From FEN-1350 sp964386005 (GTDB lineage Bacteria > Planctomycetota > Phycisphaerae > Sedimentisphaerales > Anaerohalosphaeraceae), in NCBI GenBank assembly GCA_964386005.1, contig CAYLSB010000001.1:62001-126000 (forward strand): a DNA stretch of 64,000 nt, given 5' to 3'. This document shows, one piece after another, positions 11,941 to 20,421 of the stretch (its first letter is position 1; every line of letters begins with the position of its first letter). A program made the position numbers and the translations under genes. Under the pieces are notes generated by a model, which was not told where the DNA came from, ran no database searches, and worked only from the letters and a program-made list of their open reading frames with translations.

Positions 11941-11978
11941 CAATCTCCTGCTATCCTCGTCAATATGCCAAAATGGCA

Positions 11979-12478
11979 GAAATGTTGGGTAATATTTCTC
12001 CGGCCGTCAGATAGGCAGGATCACTCCGGGGTTTCCGAGGTAAATACAATGCGTCCAATTGAAAGAGATCAGTTCTTGGATATCGACGAATAGATAATGC
12101 CGGCACAGGCGGCGTCGCAGCGGTCTGGGAAGTTCAAGGTCGTCCGAATTCCCTTTTCGGTTGAGGGTCTGTCCCATCTTCAGTTGTCTTTCCTCCGGTC
12201 ATCACAATGGGAAGGAGGAGGCCGTCCGGGGTATAGCGGACCCGCTCGATGGCGATTTGTCTGGCCCCCCGATAGGGACCATCGCCCGTCTGCAAAACCA
12301 GGACTAATCCCGCCGAGTCCGATTGCATCCGCGATCCGGCCGCTGTGAATGCCGCCTAAAACGACCTGCTTGTCCCCACAACCGGCCCGGAAACGATCCG
12401 TGGTGACTTTGAAGCCCGTAGGAAGTTGGCAAAGAGCAAATACCGGGCTGAACAGGATTGGGGTGTACCTGTTTTTGT
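11979..12478. other. Gene-poor stretch between dnaK and the epimerase gene
   Basis: About 500 nt with no convincing gene. Short open frames exist on both strands but lack ribosome sites and recognisable family features, except the possible relic at 12134-12328. Confidence 0.5.
12134..12328 (-). pseudogene. Possible relic of a glycoside-hydrolase C-terminus
   Basis: A 64-codon open frame whose middle (IAIERVRYTPDG, LLLPIVMTGG) resembles the last strands of GH43-type enzymes, where a conserved 'R-xxIxRvyyxxDGxIxPVxMT' pattern is common. No catalytic region, credible start or ribosome site is visible and the flanks carry no readable extension. It may be a decayed fragment or chance; the similarity is from memory only. 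Confidence 0.2.
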
Positions 12479-12507
12479 TTGGAGGATGCGGGATTTCGGA
12501 GTATGAT
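12479..12507 (+). promoter_or_regulatory. Sigma70-type promoter of the epimerase gene
   Basis: TTGGAG (12479-12484), a 17-nt spacer and TATGAT (12502-12507) precede the epimerase start by about 30 nt. A GAGGAG ribosome site follows at about 12527-12532. Confidence 0.45.
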
Positions 12508-12538
12508 AGCGGTGACCATTATTGATTGAGGAGCGTGC

Positions 12539-13819
12539 ATGGAACGCCGAATAATTGCCCAATGTCTTCAGGAAGCCGTCGATCATCTGAATGATGAATT
12601 GCTGCCGTTCTGGCTCAAACGATGCAAAGATGAAACCAATGGAGGTTTTATTACGCAGTTTGATCAGGACGGCAGGGACACCGGCGAGGATGCCAAGTCG
12701 CTGATCGCCCAGGCACGATGCACCTATACTTTTTCATCCGCCCATCGAGCGGGGTACGGAGGCGGACAGTGTGCCGAGTTCGCCCGGCACGGCGCCGAAT
12801 ATCTGATCTCGCGAATGTGGGATGCCGACCACGGCGGATTTTTCTGGATGACCGACCGGAAGGGCAACGTCACCATCGACAAAAAGGTTGTCTATGGTCA
12901 GAGTTTTGCGATCTACGCGCTGTCCGAATATACACTGGCGACGGGTGATCCGCGCGGGCTCGACTATGCACAGAAAGCATTCGATCTGCTGCAAAAGCAC
13001 GCCGCCGACACGCAGTACGGCGGTTATTTCGAAATGTTCGACGCCGATTGGACGCTGTGCGGTCCCGGCTCGGCCGGCGGCGACCGAAAGACTCTCGACG
13101 CCCACATGCATCTGATGGAGGCGTTCACGACCTTGTACGAATGCAGCCGCAATTCGCTGCATCGTCGCAAACTGCTGGAAGTGATCCGGCTTGTAATGCG
13201 GCGGATTCTGCATCCGCAATATCGTACGGGTATTCCGCAGTATTGGGCGGACTGGACGGTTGCGCCGCAGATCAAGTTCGATATCATCTGGGGATGGGAT
13301 CGTTTCGTCGAAGGCGATAAAAAGGCCAATCCGACTGACAATACCTCTTATGGCCACAATCTGGAAATGGCCTGGCTGCTGCTGCACGCGCTGGATATCC
13401 TGGGGATGCCCATGGGCGAATTCGAAGAGACGATCCATAAGGCCATCGATCACGCCGTAAGGTACGGCATCGATCGCCAGTACGGCGGCGTCTTTGTCGA
13501 GGGCTCGCATAACGGCCCGGCGTGGGATCTCGAAAAGGAATTCTGGCAGCAGGCCGAAGCGCTGATCGGACTATTGGATGCCACGCTTCGGTTCGGTTCG
13601 CAATACTGGGAGGCCTACGAAAAAGTCCATCGCTTCGTCTTCGACAAGATGATCCATCATTCCGTGGGCGAGTGGTGGCCGCTGATGAACCGAGACGGCA
13701 GCAAAGCCATCTGGACTCACATGAGCCATTCATGGAAGATCAATTATCACACGGTCCGCTCGATGATCCAGAGCATCCGGCGGCTGGAACAACTGCTGGG
13801 TCAGTACTGTTGCGCGTAA
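12539..13819 (+). CDS. AGE family epimerase, probably cellobiose 2-epimerase
   Basis: 426-aa (alpha/alpha)6-barrel enzyme of the N-acylglucosamine 2-epimerase/cellobiose 2-epimerase family, which interconverts glucose and mannose units at the reducing end of a disaccharide. Family segments are in order: FITQFDQDG, the QARCTYTFS region, a barrel block KTLDAHMHLMEAFTTLYE, NTSYGHNLEMAWLL (the SYGH motif typical of the cellobiose type) and the C-terminal histidine block SHSWKINYHTVRSM. ATG 12539 follows GAGGAG. It has its own predicted promoter and is convergent with the PHP gene. No signal peptide, so it is cytoplasmic. Confidence 0.87.
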   Translation: MERRIIAQCLQEAVDHLNDELLPFWLKRCKDETNGGFITQFDQDGRDTGEDAKSLIAQARCTYTFSSAHRAGYGGGQCAEFARHGAEYLISRMWDADHGGFFWMTDRKGNVTIDKKVVYGQSFAIYALSEYTLATGDPRGLDYAQKAFDLLQKHAADTQYGGYFEMFDADWTLCGPGSAGGDRKTLDAHMHLMEAFTTLYECSRNSLHRRKLLEVIRLVMRRILHPQYRTGIPQYWADWTVAPQIKFDIIWGWDRFVEGDKKANPTDNTSYGHNLEMAWLLLHALDILGMPMGEFEETIHKAIDHAVRYGIDRQYGGVFVEGSHNGPAWDLEKEFWQQAEALIGLLDATLRFGSQYWEAYEKVHRFVFDKMIHHSVGEWWPLMNRDGSKAIWTHMSHSWKINYHTVRSMIQSIRRLEQLLGQYCCA

Positions 13820-13846
13820 ACAGAATCGGTCTTCGATCAATTCAAC

Positions 13847-14608
13847 TTACGACTTGGCCGCAAGGATTTCATCGGGCGTCGAAAGGCAATTCGACGGAAG
13901 ATGCGCCAAAACAAACTCGGTGAAGGCCGATTGGCCGATGGCCTCCGGGCTATGAGCGTCGGAGCCGAAAACCAGCTTGACGCCGGCATCGAGGGCGATT
14001 TTGTAGATCATGGACCAGCGGTTACGGTAGTGATCCGACAGCCGCGTGCCCGTCAACTCGTTAATCTCCCAGGCGATTTTGTTTTTCGCCGAGAGTTTGG
14101 CCGCCTCGGCCAGCGTCATCAGCACGTCGTCGAACCAGTGATCGAGATTGACGGCCGAAGCGACCAGCCGCGCCGGGTGTGCCAGGGTGTGAATCCTGGG
14201 ATTGGAGACGATACCCAATAACGCCGTCCGCCAGAGTTTCAAAAAATCGGCCGCGGGCATGGTGCAATCATCCGGCGAATGCGGATAGTTGCCCACAGTG
14301 GGAACGTAATGAAACCCCGCGACGACATATTCGACGGCATCGAGTTCATTCGTGACAAGTCGCCCGTCGCCATAGTCGCCATCGACGTCGATCTCGGCGC
14401 CGACAATCACCCGACATCGATGCGGCGAGCGCGACAATTCCGCACGGATCGCCGTCAGGAGGGGAAGCCCGGTCGGGGCGAAGATGTGGTCGGTGATGGC
14501 AATGGTATCCAGGCCGAGTTCGTCGGCCCGGGCAACGATCGCCTCGACGGTCATGCCCGGGGCATGGCCGCAGAATTCGGTATGAATATGCAGGTCATAA
14601 TCAATCAT
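13847..14608 (-). CDS. PHP-domain phosphoesterase (YcdX/histidinol-phosphatase-like)
   Basis: 253-aa PHP-domain metal-dependent phosphoesterase. The N-terminal motif DLHIHTEFCGH supplies metal histidines, followed by ITDHIF near residue 40, GAEIDVDG, an HTLAHP motif and a C-terminal GSDAHSPEAIG. These are all the expected ligand blocks. The substrate is unknown; a histidinol-phosphatase role is not supported because no his genes are near. Its start overlaps the stop of the MFS gene by ATGA, so the two are translationally coupled. Confidence 0.85.
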   Translation of the reverse strand: MIDYDLHIHTEFCGHAPGMTVEAIVARADELGLDTIAITDHIFAPTGLPLLTAIRAELSRSPHRCRVIVGAEIDVDGDYGDGRLVTNELDAVEYVVAGFHYVPTVGNYPHSPDDCTMPAADFLKLWRTALLGIVSNPRIHTLAHPARLVASAVNLDHWFDDVLMTLAEAAKLSAKNKIAWEINELTGTRLSDHYRNRWSMIYKIALDAGVKLVFGSDAHSPEAIGQSAFTEFVLAHLPSNCLSTPDEILAAKS

Positions 14609-15813
14609 GCTACCGGCTCCACAATCGCGATGCTATCGGGACCCACCGGAACTTGGATGCGGGTCTTAACGCGGAAAAGCAGATACAGACCCAAGATCGC
14701 CGCAAGACAATATCCGGTTGGCGTACTGTAGAAAACCCAGTCAAGACCCCAATGTTCGGCGACCGGACCGAGCGCCATGACGATAAGATTGGCGACGCCC
14801 CAGACTCCGCCGACCATCAGTCCCATTCGTTGTCCCAGACCGGGACCGGCAATGCTCTTAGCGGCGGTGATCATAACCGGATAGCACCCAAAACCGACAA
14901 ATCCGATAAGGATCAATAAATAAACGGCCCCGGCACGGTTTAGAATCAGGAGATAGAGAATTAAAAGGAGGGTCGCCGAAAGGATTCCCCAGGTAGCGAT
15001 TGTCACCTCGCCGACTTTCCCCGCGGCCCAGCCCAATACAAGGGATCCAATGCCGCCGCCGAGCATAAACCAGGGTACCGTGGGTGTGTCGATTCCCATC
15101 TCGTGCAGTTTTTGCGGCAGGATCCACATCAGCACGGCCGTGGATGTTCCCGCCAGGGTCGTCATACAGAGAATCGGCCAAAAGGGAACCCCGGCTTTTG
15201 AAACGCCGACGGCAGATCGAACCGTTTGTGGAGACTCCACGGAAAGACGAATGCCCATCGGCAATAGAAGCACGGCGCCAATGACATAGGCCGGAACAAA
15301 GGCATACAAACCTGCCATACCATGCGCGACGATGAGTTTGGGCGCCAGCCAGCTTCCCGCGACGAAACCTCCCACGCCGCCGACCATATAAACGCCGGTG
15401 GTCAACGAGGGAGAGATTTTGTCGATGCGGTGGATGGCCCGAAGGGCTTCCGGATGCGGAAGGGCGACACCCCAGCCGCTGATCACCGACAAGAGCAGTA
15501 GCCAAATCATGGCATTCGAGTCTCGCGGGACCAGGTTGAAGGCCAACAGGGCGGCGCACAGGATCACGCCGATATACTGGAAGATCGGCCGTTCTCTGCT
15601 TGCCCTCCATCCTCCCGTCAGGACCTGGATCCAGTTGCAGACCAGGTTGAAAATGCCGAGCAATAATCCACCCATGGCATACCCGAACCCGAATTCCTTC
15701 TGGATAAACGGAAGCGCGACGACGAAGATACCGCCGGGCATATCGACGATGCCGTGGATCACGGTAAGAGCCAGCAGTTGCATCCACTGAGTTGTTTTTT
15801 CAGATCTTTGCAA
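14605..15813 (-). CDS. MFS transporter
   Basis: 402-aa major facilitator with about 12 hydrophobic segments and the usual long central loop between helices 6 and 7. It begins with a cytoplasmic QRSEKTTQW segment before helix 1. No signature fixes the substrate. It sits in the run purC-ABC ATPase-MFS-PHP with 12 nt or less between genes, which suggests one transcript, but no shared pathway is evident. Confidence 0.85.
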   Translation of the reverse strand: MQRSEKTTQWMQLLALTVIHGIVDMPGGIFVVALPFIQKEFGFGYAMGGLLLGIFNLVCNWIQVLTGGWRASRERPIFQYIGVILCAALLAFNLVPRDSNAMIWLLLLSVISGWGVALPHPEALRAIHRIDKISPSLTTGVYMVGGVGGFVAGSWLAPKLIVAHGMAGLYAFVPAYVIGAVLLLPMGIRLSVESPQTVRSAVGVSKAGVPFWPILCMTTLAGTSTAVLMWILPQKLHEMGIDTPTVPWFMLGGGIGSLVLGWAAGKVGEVTIATWGILSATLLLILYLLILNRAGAVYLLILIGFVGFGCYPVMITAAKSIAGPGLGQRMGLMVGGVWGVANLIVMALGPVAEHWGLDWVFYSTPTGYCLAAILGLYLLFRVKTRIQVPVGPDSIAIVEPVA

Positions 15814-15825
15814 TGTAGTTACCCT

Positions 15826-16614
15826 TTATAGGGATATTTTCAGATGATACCGGCCGTTGCTTCCAGCCAGGTCGCATCGACATCCAAACGTTTCGCCAAG
15901 AGTCTGACTGTTGAGAACCTCGGCTACCCGTCCCGCGGCGGCGACTCGCCCATTTTTCAATAACAATACATGACTCATCCACGGCAAGATCTCCTCTACG
16001 TGATGCGTAACGAGCAACACCGCCGGAGCGTCGGGCCGATTGGTCATCGTCGTCAGGTCCGCAAGAAACCGTTCCCTCGCCGCCGGATCAAGACCCGCGC
16101 ACGGCTCGTCCAGCACCAGCAGCCGCGGCCGATTGATTAAAGCCCTCGCGATCAGCACCCGTTGTTGTTCGCCCTGCGAAAGGGTATCGTACCGCTGTCG
16201 TGCGACAGTCGATGCGCCAACCGCCGCCAGCGAATCTTCCGCCCGTTTCCATTCATCCGGCTCGATCATCCGGTACAACGTCATCGCCGCATCGAGGCCG
16301 GAAGCAACGATGTCGATCGCGCGATCCCAGCCGGACAACAACGCCTGTTCGGCCGAACTGACCCATCCGATCCGCGTTCGCAGTCGCGGAATATCGCATT
16401 GACCAAATTGTTCGCCCAGAACGCGTACTGTACCTGACGATGGCCACTCGTATCCCGTCAGGATCCTCAACAACGTGGTTTTGCCCGATCCATTGGCGCC
16501 GAGCAGGACCCAATGCTGATTCGGATCGATTCGCCATGAGACATCGGACAAGATCGGGCGAGATGGCCGGCGGAAATTGACGTTTTCAAACTGGAGTAAC
16601 GGAGCGGTATCCAC
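15826..16614 (-). CDS. Orphan ABC transporter ATP-binding protein
   Basis: 262-aa single ABC ATPase. Walker A GANGSGKTT (about 38-46), Q-loop near the GWVSSAEQ segment, signature LSQGEQQR, Walker B LLVLDEP and switch histidine in VTHHVEE are all present. It resembles the ModF/YlmA-type stand-alone ATPases. No permease or binding protein is adjacent; the MFS gene downstream is a different transporter class. It starts 3 nt after the purC stop. Confidence 0.87.
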   Translation of the reverse strand: MDTAPLLQFENVNFRRPSRPILSDVSWRIDPNQHWVLLGANGSGKTTLLRILTGYEWPSSGTVRVLGEQFGQCDIPRLRTRIGWVSSAEQALLSGWDRAIDIVASGLDAAMTLYRMIEPDEWKRAEDSLAAVGASTVARQRYDTLSQGEQQRVLIARALINRPRLLVLDEPCAGLDPAARERFLADLTTMTNRPDAPAVLLVTHHVEEILPWMSHVLLLKNGRVAAAGRVAEVLNSQTLGETFGCRCDLAGSNGRYHLKISL

Positions 16615-16617
16615 GGA

Positions 16618-17517
16618 TCAGGCCGACCAGGGAAATTTCCGCCCGGTGAGCTTCTCGTATCCATCGATATACTTGGCGGCGGTTTTGCGGATAATATCGT
16701 CAGGCAACTCAATGCCGGGACCGGACTTGTTGAAACGAATCTCTTCGAGATAATTTCGGACAAACTGCTTGTCGAAACTTTCCTGATCGCGGCCGGGAGC
16801 GTACGTGCCGGCAGGCCAGAACCGCGACGAATCCGGTGTCAGCACTTCGTCGATCAGAATAATCCGGCCGTCGATCACGCCCCACTCGAACTTGGTGTCG
16901 GCCAGGATGATTCCACGCGATTCGGCGTATTGTCCGGCTCGTGTGAAGATATCCAAACTCTTATCCCGAACGTATCGGGCGGCTTCGGCGCCGAGGATCT
17001 TGACGCATTCGTCGAAGCTGATGTTTTCATCGTGTTGGCCCTGTTCGGCCTTGGTGGATGGCGTAAAGATCGGCTGCGGCAGCTTGGCGCATTGCGTCAG
17101 ACCGGCGGGCAGCTTAATGCCGCAGACGGTCTGCGATTTCTGATATTCCTTCCAGCCCGAACCGGCCAGATAACCGCGGATCACGCATTCCACCGGAAGC
17201 ACACGGGTTTTTTTGACCAGCATGGATCGCCCGATCAGGTCGTCATGATAGGCCGCAAACGCCGCCGGGAATTTCTTCACGTCGTCGGTGATCAGATGGT
17301 TTTCGACGGTACCGGCCAGGTATTCGAACCAGAATTTGGATATCTGCGTCAATACGGCCCCTTTGCAGGGTATCGGGCTTTTCATTACAACGTCGAACGC
17401 GCTGAGACGATCGGAAGCGACGATTAATAACGTATCGCCCAGATCGTAAATGTCGCGAACCTTGCCGCGTTTCGGCGTAAAACCCGGAATCTGAGTTTGG
17501 GAAACGACTTTCATCAT
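16618..17517 (-). CDS. purC: Phosphoribosylaminoimidazole-succinocarboxamide synthase
   Basis: SAICAR synthetase, the ATP-dependent step joining CAIR and aspartate in purine synthesis. 299 aa from the first of two adjacent ATGs (17517, 17514), preceded by AGAGGTG. Family motifs seen: GKVRDIYDLGD, SDRLSAFDVVM, the VECVIRGYLAGSGWKEY block, and DTKFEWG with the later DEVLTPDSSRFW. The length and C-terminal extension match the longer (Ade1-like) group. First gene of a close-packed minus-strand run. Confidence 0.95.
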   Translation of the reverse strand: MMKVVSQTQIPGFTPKRGKVRDIYDLGDTLLIVASDRLSAFDVVMKSPIPCKGAVLTQISKFWFEYLAGTVENHLITDDVKKFPAAFAAYHDDLIGRSMLVKKTRVLPVECVIRGYLAGSGWKEYQKSQTVCGIKLPAGLTQCAKLPQPIFTPSTKAEQGQHDENISFDECVKILGAEAARYVRDKSLDIFTRAGQYAESRGIILADTKFEWGVIDGRIILIDEVLTPDSSRFWPAGTYAPGRDQESFDKQFVRNYLEEIRFNKSGPGIELPDDIIRKTAAKYIDGYEKLTGRKFPWSA

Positions 17518-17608
17518 ATCGCACCTCTGAGTCCTGTCGGAAGGACATCCGGACGTCCGGATGGAACCTTCCATCAGGCGGGCAGTGTAAAGCCCCCAGG
17601 CCCTTCTG

Positions 17609-18421
17609 TCAAGAACCCGCTCCGGAACCCGGCTCGCTTCCACGAATTGCCGCCTCGACGTAATTGACAACCATATCCGTCACACGAACGATCTGGGGAG
17701 TATCCGGCAACATCCCGATCAGTTCGTCGAGATACCCGCGCTCGCGAATGCGGACCAGCGATGCCGGGAAATTGATATCGAAGACCCACCCAAGCTGCAT
17801 GAGCTTGACGTCGTCGATGGTTTTTAATTCGCGATAGTCAATCGCGCGGCGATCCAGCACGGCCTGCACCAGCTCCGGCGAACAACCGGGCGTATCCGGC
17901 AGAGCCACCTCCAGTAAAAATCCTTCCGGGCGGAGTTTGTATTCCTTGTAGTTGCGGATCACAACGTCGAAGATGTCGATCTTGTCGGCATCGCGAATCA
18001 ACTTGGCGAACAGTTCGGTATCGGCGGGTACCTCGGGCAGGTCCCGGGCGCCGTGGAACTCGATGGCCGTCTCGATGATCCGCCGTTCGGTATTATCCAA
18101 AACATCCAGTACCTTGTGTTCGCGAAGAATTCGCAGCGCAAGCAGACAGTGATTTTCGCTGCGGGCATCCATAAAGGTCTGGTATGTGCAGAATTGCTCG
18201 AACCGTCCGACATCGTGAAACAGGGCGATCGTCTCGGCGATCCGCGCATCGCTGTCCGGAAGGGCAAGACTCTGAATCAGATATCGCATCTCCGCGCAGA
18301 CGCGGTAAGTGTGATTTTCCTTGAGCTTCAGGTGCGCCTGCACGCGGGCATTGTCGGAGGAAAAGGAACCGACATAGTCTCGAAACCATGTATAGAACTG
18401 ATCGAGTTGTCCGGGCCGCAT
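17609..18421 (-). CDS. HD-domain phosphohydrolase
   Basis: 270-aa HD-superfamily protein. The metal motif reads H...FHDVGRFEQF (about residues 68-77), with later histidines in SENHCLLA and a D in IRDADKIDIFD; these are typical HD ligands. Substrate unknown. It lies 91 nt upstream of purC on the same strand and is divergent from the cupin gene. Confidence 0.82.
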   Translation of the reverse strand: MRPGQLDQFYTWFRDYVGSFSSDNARVQAHLKLKENHTYRVCAEMRYLIQSLALPDSDARIAETIALFHDVGRFEQFCTYQTFMDARSENHCLLALRILREHKVLDVLDNTERRIIETAIEFHGARDLPEVPADTELFAKLIRDADKIDIFDVVIRNYKEYKLRPEGFLLEVALPDTPGCSPELVQAVLDRRAIDYRELKTIDDVKLMQLGWVFDINFPASLVRIRERGYLDELIGMLPDTPQIVRVTDMVVNYVEAAIRGSEPGSGAGS

Positions 18422-18582
18422 CGTGTCTATCCTGTATTACCAACGACGTAAAGGGTTTCCTTATAGCCGATCCCTCGGAAAAAATCCATACCCAAGCCGG
18501 AAATCTTGGGGGTAGGCAACGAAAAGGGAATCGGTATAATGATGACGTTCGAATTGGAAACCAAAATGACGGGAGTTCGCCT

Positions 18583-18867
18583 ATGCCGACCATAAAAGAT
18601 GTCGTCGTTCGAAAGCCGACGCCGCAGGAGGCGTCGCAGTGCAAGACCTGGCCGATCTGGACCTGCGAACCCAGCGTCTTCGACTGGGAATATACCCAGA
18701 TCGAGACCTGCCTGATTCTCGAAGGACAGGTCACGGTAACCGATCAGCCGGCGGGCAAGGAATCGGTTTCCTTCGGCCCGGGCGATCTGGTGATATTCCC
18801 CGTCGGTCTCCGGTGCATCTGGAATGTGAACAAGGCCGTTCGTAAACATTATGATTTCAGCGATTGA
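18583..18867 (+). CDS. Small cupin-domain protein
   Basis: 94-aa single cupin of the DUF861 type. It shows the W-S/T-x-E-like entry (CEPSVFDWEYTQIETCLILEG), VTVTDQP and FGPGDLVIFPVG, then a W-x-V strand. Such proteins bind a small ligand or metal; function unknown. ATG 18583 follows GGGAG. A TATAAT box at 18535-18540 could be its -10, though no good -35 is seen. A longer open frame extends to 18388 but lacks family similarity. Confidence 0.8.
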   Translation: MPTIKDVVVRKPTPQEASQCKTWPIWTCEPSVFDWEYTQIETCLILEGQVTVTDQPAGKESVSFGPGDLVIFPVGLRCIWNVNKAVRKHYDFSD

Positions 18868-18918
18868 GCCGGACCGGCCATCGTACTGATAATACTGTAT
18901 CCAGTAAGGATCTAATCC

Positions 18919-20421
18919 GTGAATAGACTGATTCAGACAATCGTGATGGGGGCGGTTCTGGCACCGGCCTGGGTTTTCGGTCAAACCGCCGCCGGTCCCC
19001 TGGCCGATTCGGAACAAACGTATGACCAATCGGTCATCATGATCCGCGGCGTCAGCCAGGAATTCGACTATGTCACCCCATGGAAACAGACGCCGATGAG
19101 CCAGGGTGTCGGAACCGGATTCATCATCGAGGGCCATCGAATCCTGACCAACGCCCATAATGTCAGCAACAACAAGTACGTCGAAGTCAAGAAGGAAAAC
19201 CTGCCCAAGCGATATCCGGCGATCATCTCCTTCATCGGCCACGACTGCGATCTTGCCGTGCTGACCGTGCTGGACAAATCCTTCTTCGAGGGAACCGTCC
19301 CCTTGGAATTGGGCGAATTGCCGCAGATCAACTCCACGGTACAGACCTACGGCTTTCCCGTCGGCGGCCGGCAGATCTCCGTTACCGAAGGCGTGGTCAG
19401 CCGAATCCAGGTCGGCACGTACAGCCATACGCAGGCCGATTCTCACTTGCTGATCCAGACCGATGCCGCGATCAATCCCGGCAACAGCGGCGGACCGGTC
19501 ATGCAGAACGGCAAGGTCATCGGCGTGGCGTTTCAGGGGCTTCGCGAGGCCGACAATATCGGCTATTTGATTCCCACGCCGGTCATCCGTCATTTCCTCG
19601 AGGACATCGAAGACGGCCGGTATGATGGTTTCGGTTCCCTGGGCTTTTCCTTTTTCCCGGGCCTGCACAACGAAAGTTTCCGCCGGTTTCTTGCAGTCCC
19701 TGACAATGTGCAGGGCGTGGTGGTTCTCAGCACGATGATGCACAGTTCCGTCGAAAACGTATTGCGGGTCAACGATGTCATCTCAAAAATCGATGAATTC
19801 GACATCGACAATGACGCCATGATCCGAATCTACAATCGTATGCTTCAGCTCGGCGAGGCCATTGAACGAAAACAGCTCGGTGAAACCGTCGAGGTTACGT
19901 TCTATCGTTTCGGCGAAAAGAAAACCGAACAGGTGACGATCGCCCTGAATCGCCCGATTCTCGACTATTCGCGGCAATACGACCAGCAACCGCGGTATCG
20001 GGTCTTTGCGGGACTGACGTTTGTTCCCATGACGCGCAACTACCTGGAAACCTGGGGGCGCAACTGGCTCAACGATATCCCGTTCCCACTCCGATACCTG
20101 TTTCATGATTCGATGACCCTCAACACCGACCGACAGCGAAAGGAATATGTCGTTCTCTCCGAGATCCTTCCGGATGAGTTCAACGCCTATTGCGGTGCGT
20201 TCAATGACGCCGTCGTCGAATCGATCAATGGCAAACCCATCCGGCAACTGGAAGATTTGCGGGACGCCTTCACAGCCGACGCCGAGGGTCTGTGCCGGAT
20301 TCGGTTTCTTGGAAATCCGGTCCCGCTGGTGTTGGACTATGCCAGGGCCGGGGAACGACATAAGGCAATCCTCGAAAAGTATCAGGTTCCCACGGAATCC
20401 AATCTGGAGATACAACCATGA
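18919..20421 (+). CDS. Secreted HtrA-like trypsin-fold serine protease with PDZ-type C-terminus
   Basis: 500-aa periplasmic protease starting at GTG 18919 after AAGGAT, with a signal peptide of about 22 residues ending WVFGQ. The trypsin-like domain carries His80 (ILTNAHN), Asp111 (HDCDLAV) and Ser190 (NPGNSGGPV), all in HtrA/DegP context. The C-terminal half has PDZ-like repeats (LRVNDVISKIDEFDI; a second at about 430-470, VVESINGKPIRQLEDLRDAF). It is followed, with a 4-nt ATGA overlap, by a paralogue lacking the triad, so the two are made together. Likely role: envelope protein quality control or a specific proteolytic switch. Confidence 0.88.
   Translation: MNRLIQTIVMGAVLAPAWVFGQTAAGPLADSEQTYDQSVIMIRGVSQEFDYVTPWKQTPMSQGVGTGFIIEGHRILTNAHNVSNNKYVEVKKENLPKRYPAIISFIGHDCDLAVLTVLDKSFFEGTVPLELGELPQINSTVQTYGFPVGGRQISVTEGVVSRIQVGTYSHTQADSHLLIQTDAAINPGNSGGPVMQNGKVIGVAFQGLREADNIGYLIPTPVIRHFLEDIEDGRYDGFGSLGFSFFPGLHNESFRRFLAVPDNVQGVVVLSTMMHSSVENVLRVNDVISKIDEFDIDNDAMIRIYNRMLQLGEAIERKQLGETVEVTFYRFGEKKTEQVTIALNRPILDYSRQYDQQPRYRVFAGLTFVPMTRNYLETWGRNWLNDIPFPLRYLFHDSMTLNTDRQRKEYVVLSEILPDEFNAYCGAFNDAVVESINGKPIRQLEDLRDAFTADAEGLCRIRFLGNPVPLVLDYARAGERHKAILEKYQVPTESNLEIQP

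Noticed and set aside
12097..12348. 83-codon plus-strand open frame upstream of the epimerase
   Set aside because: No ribosome site or known family; probably noncoding.
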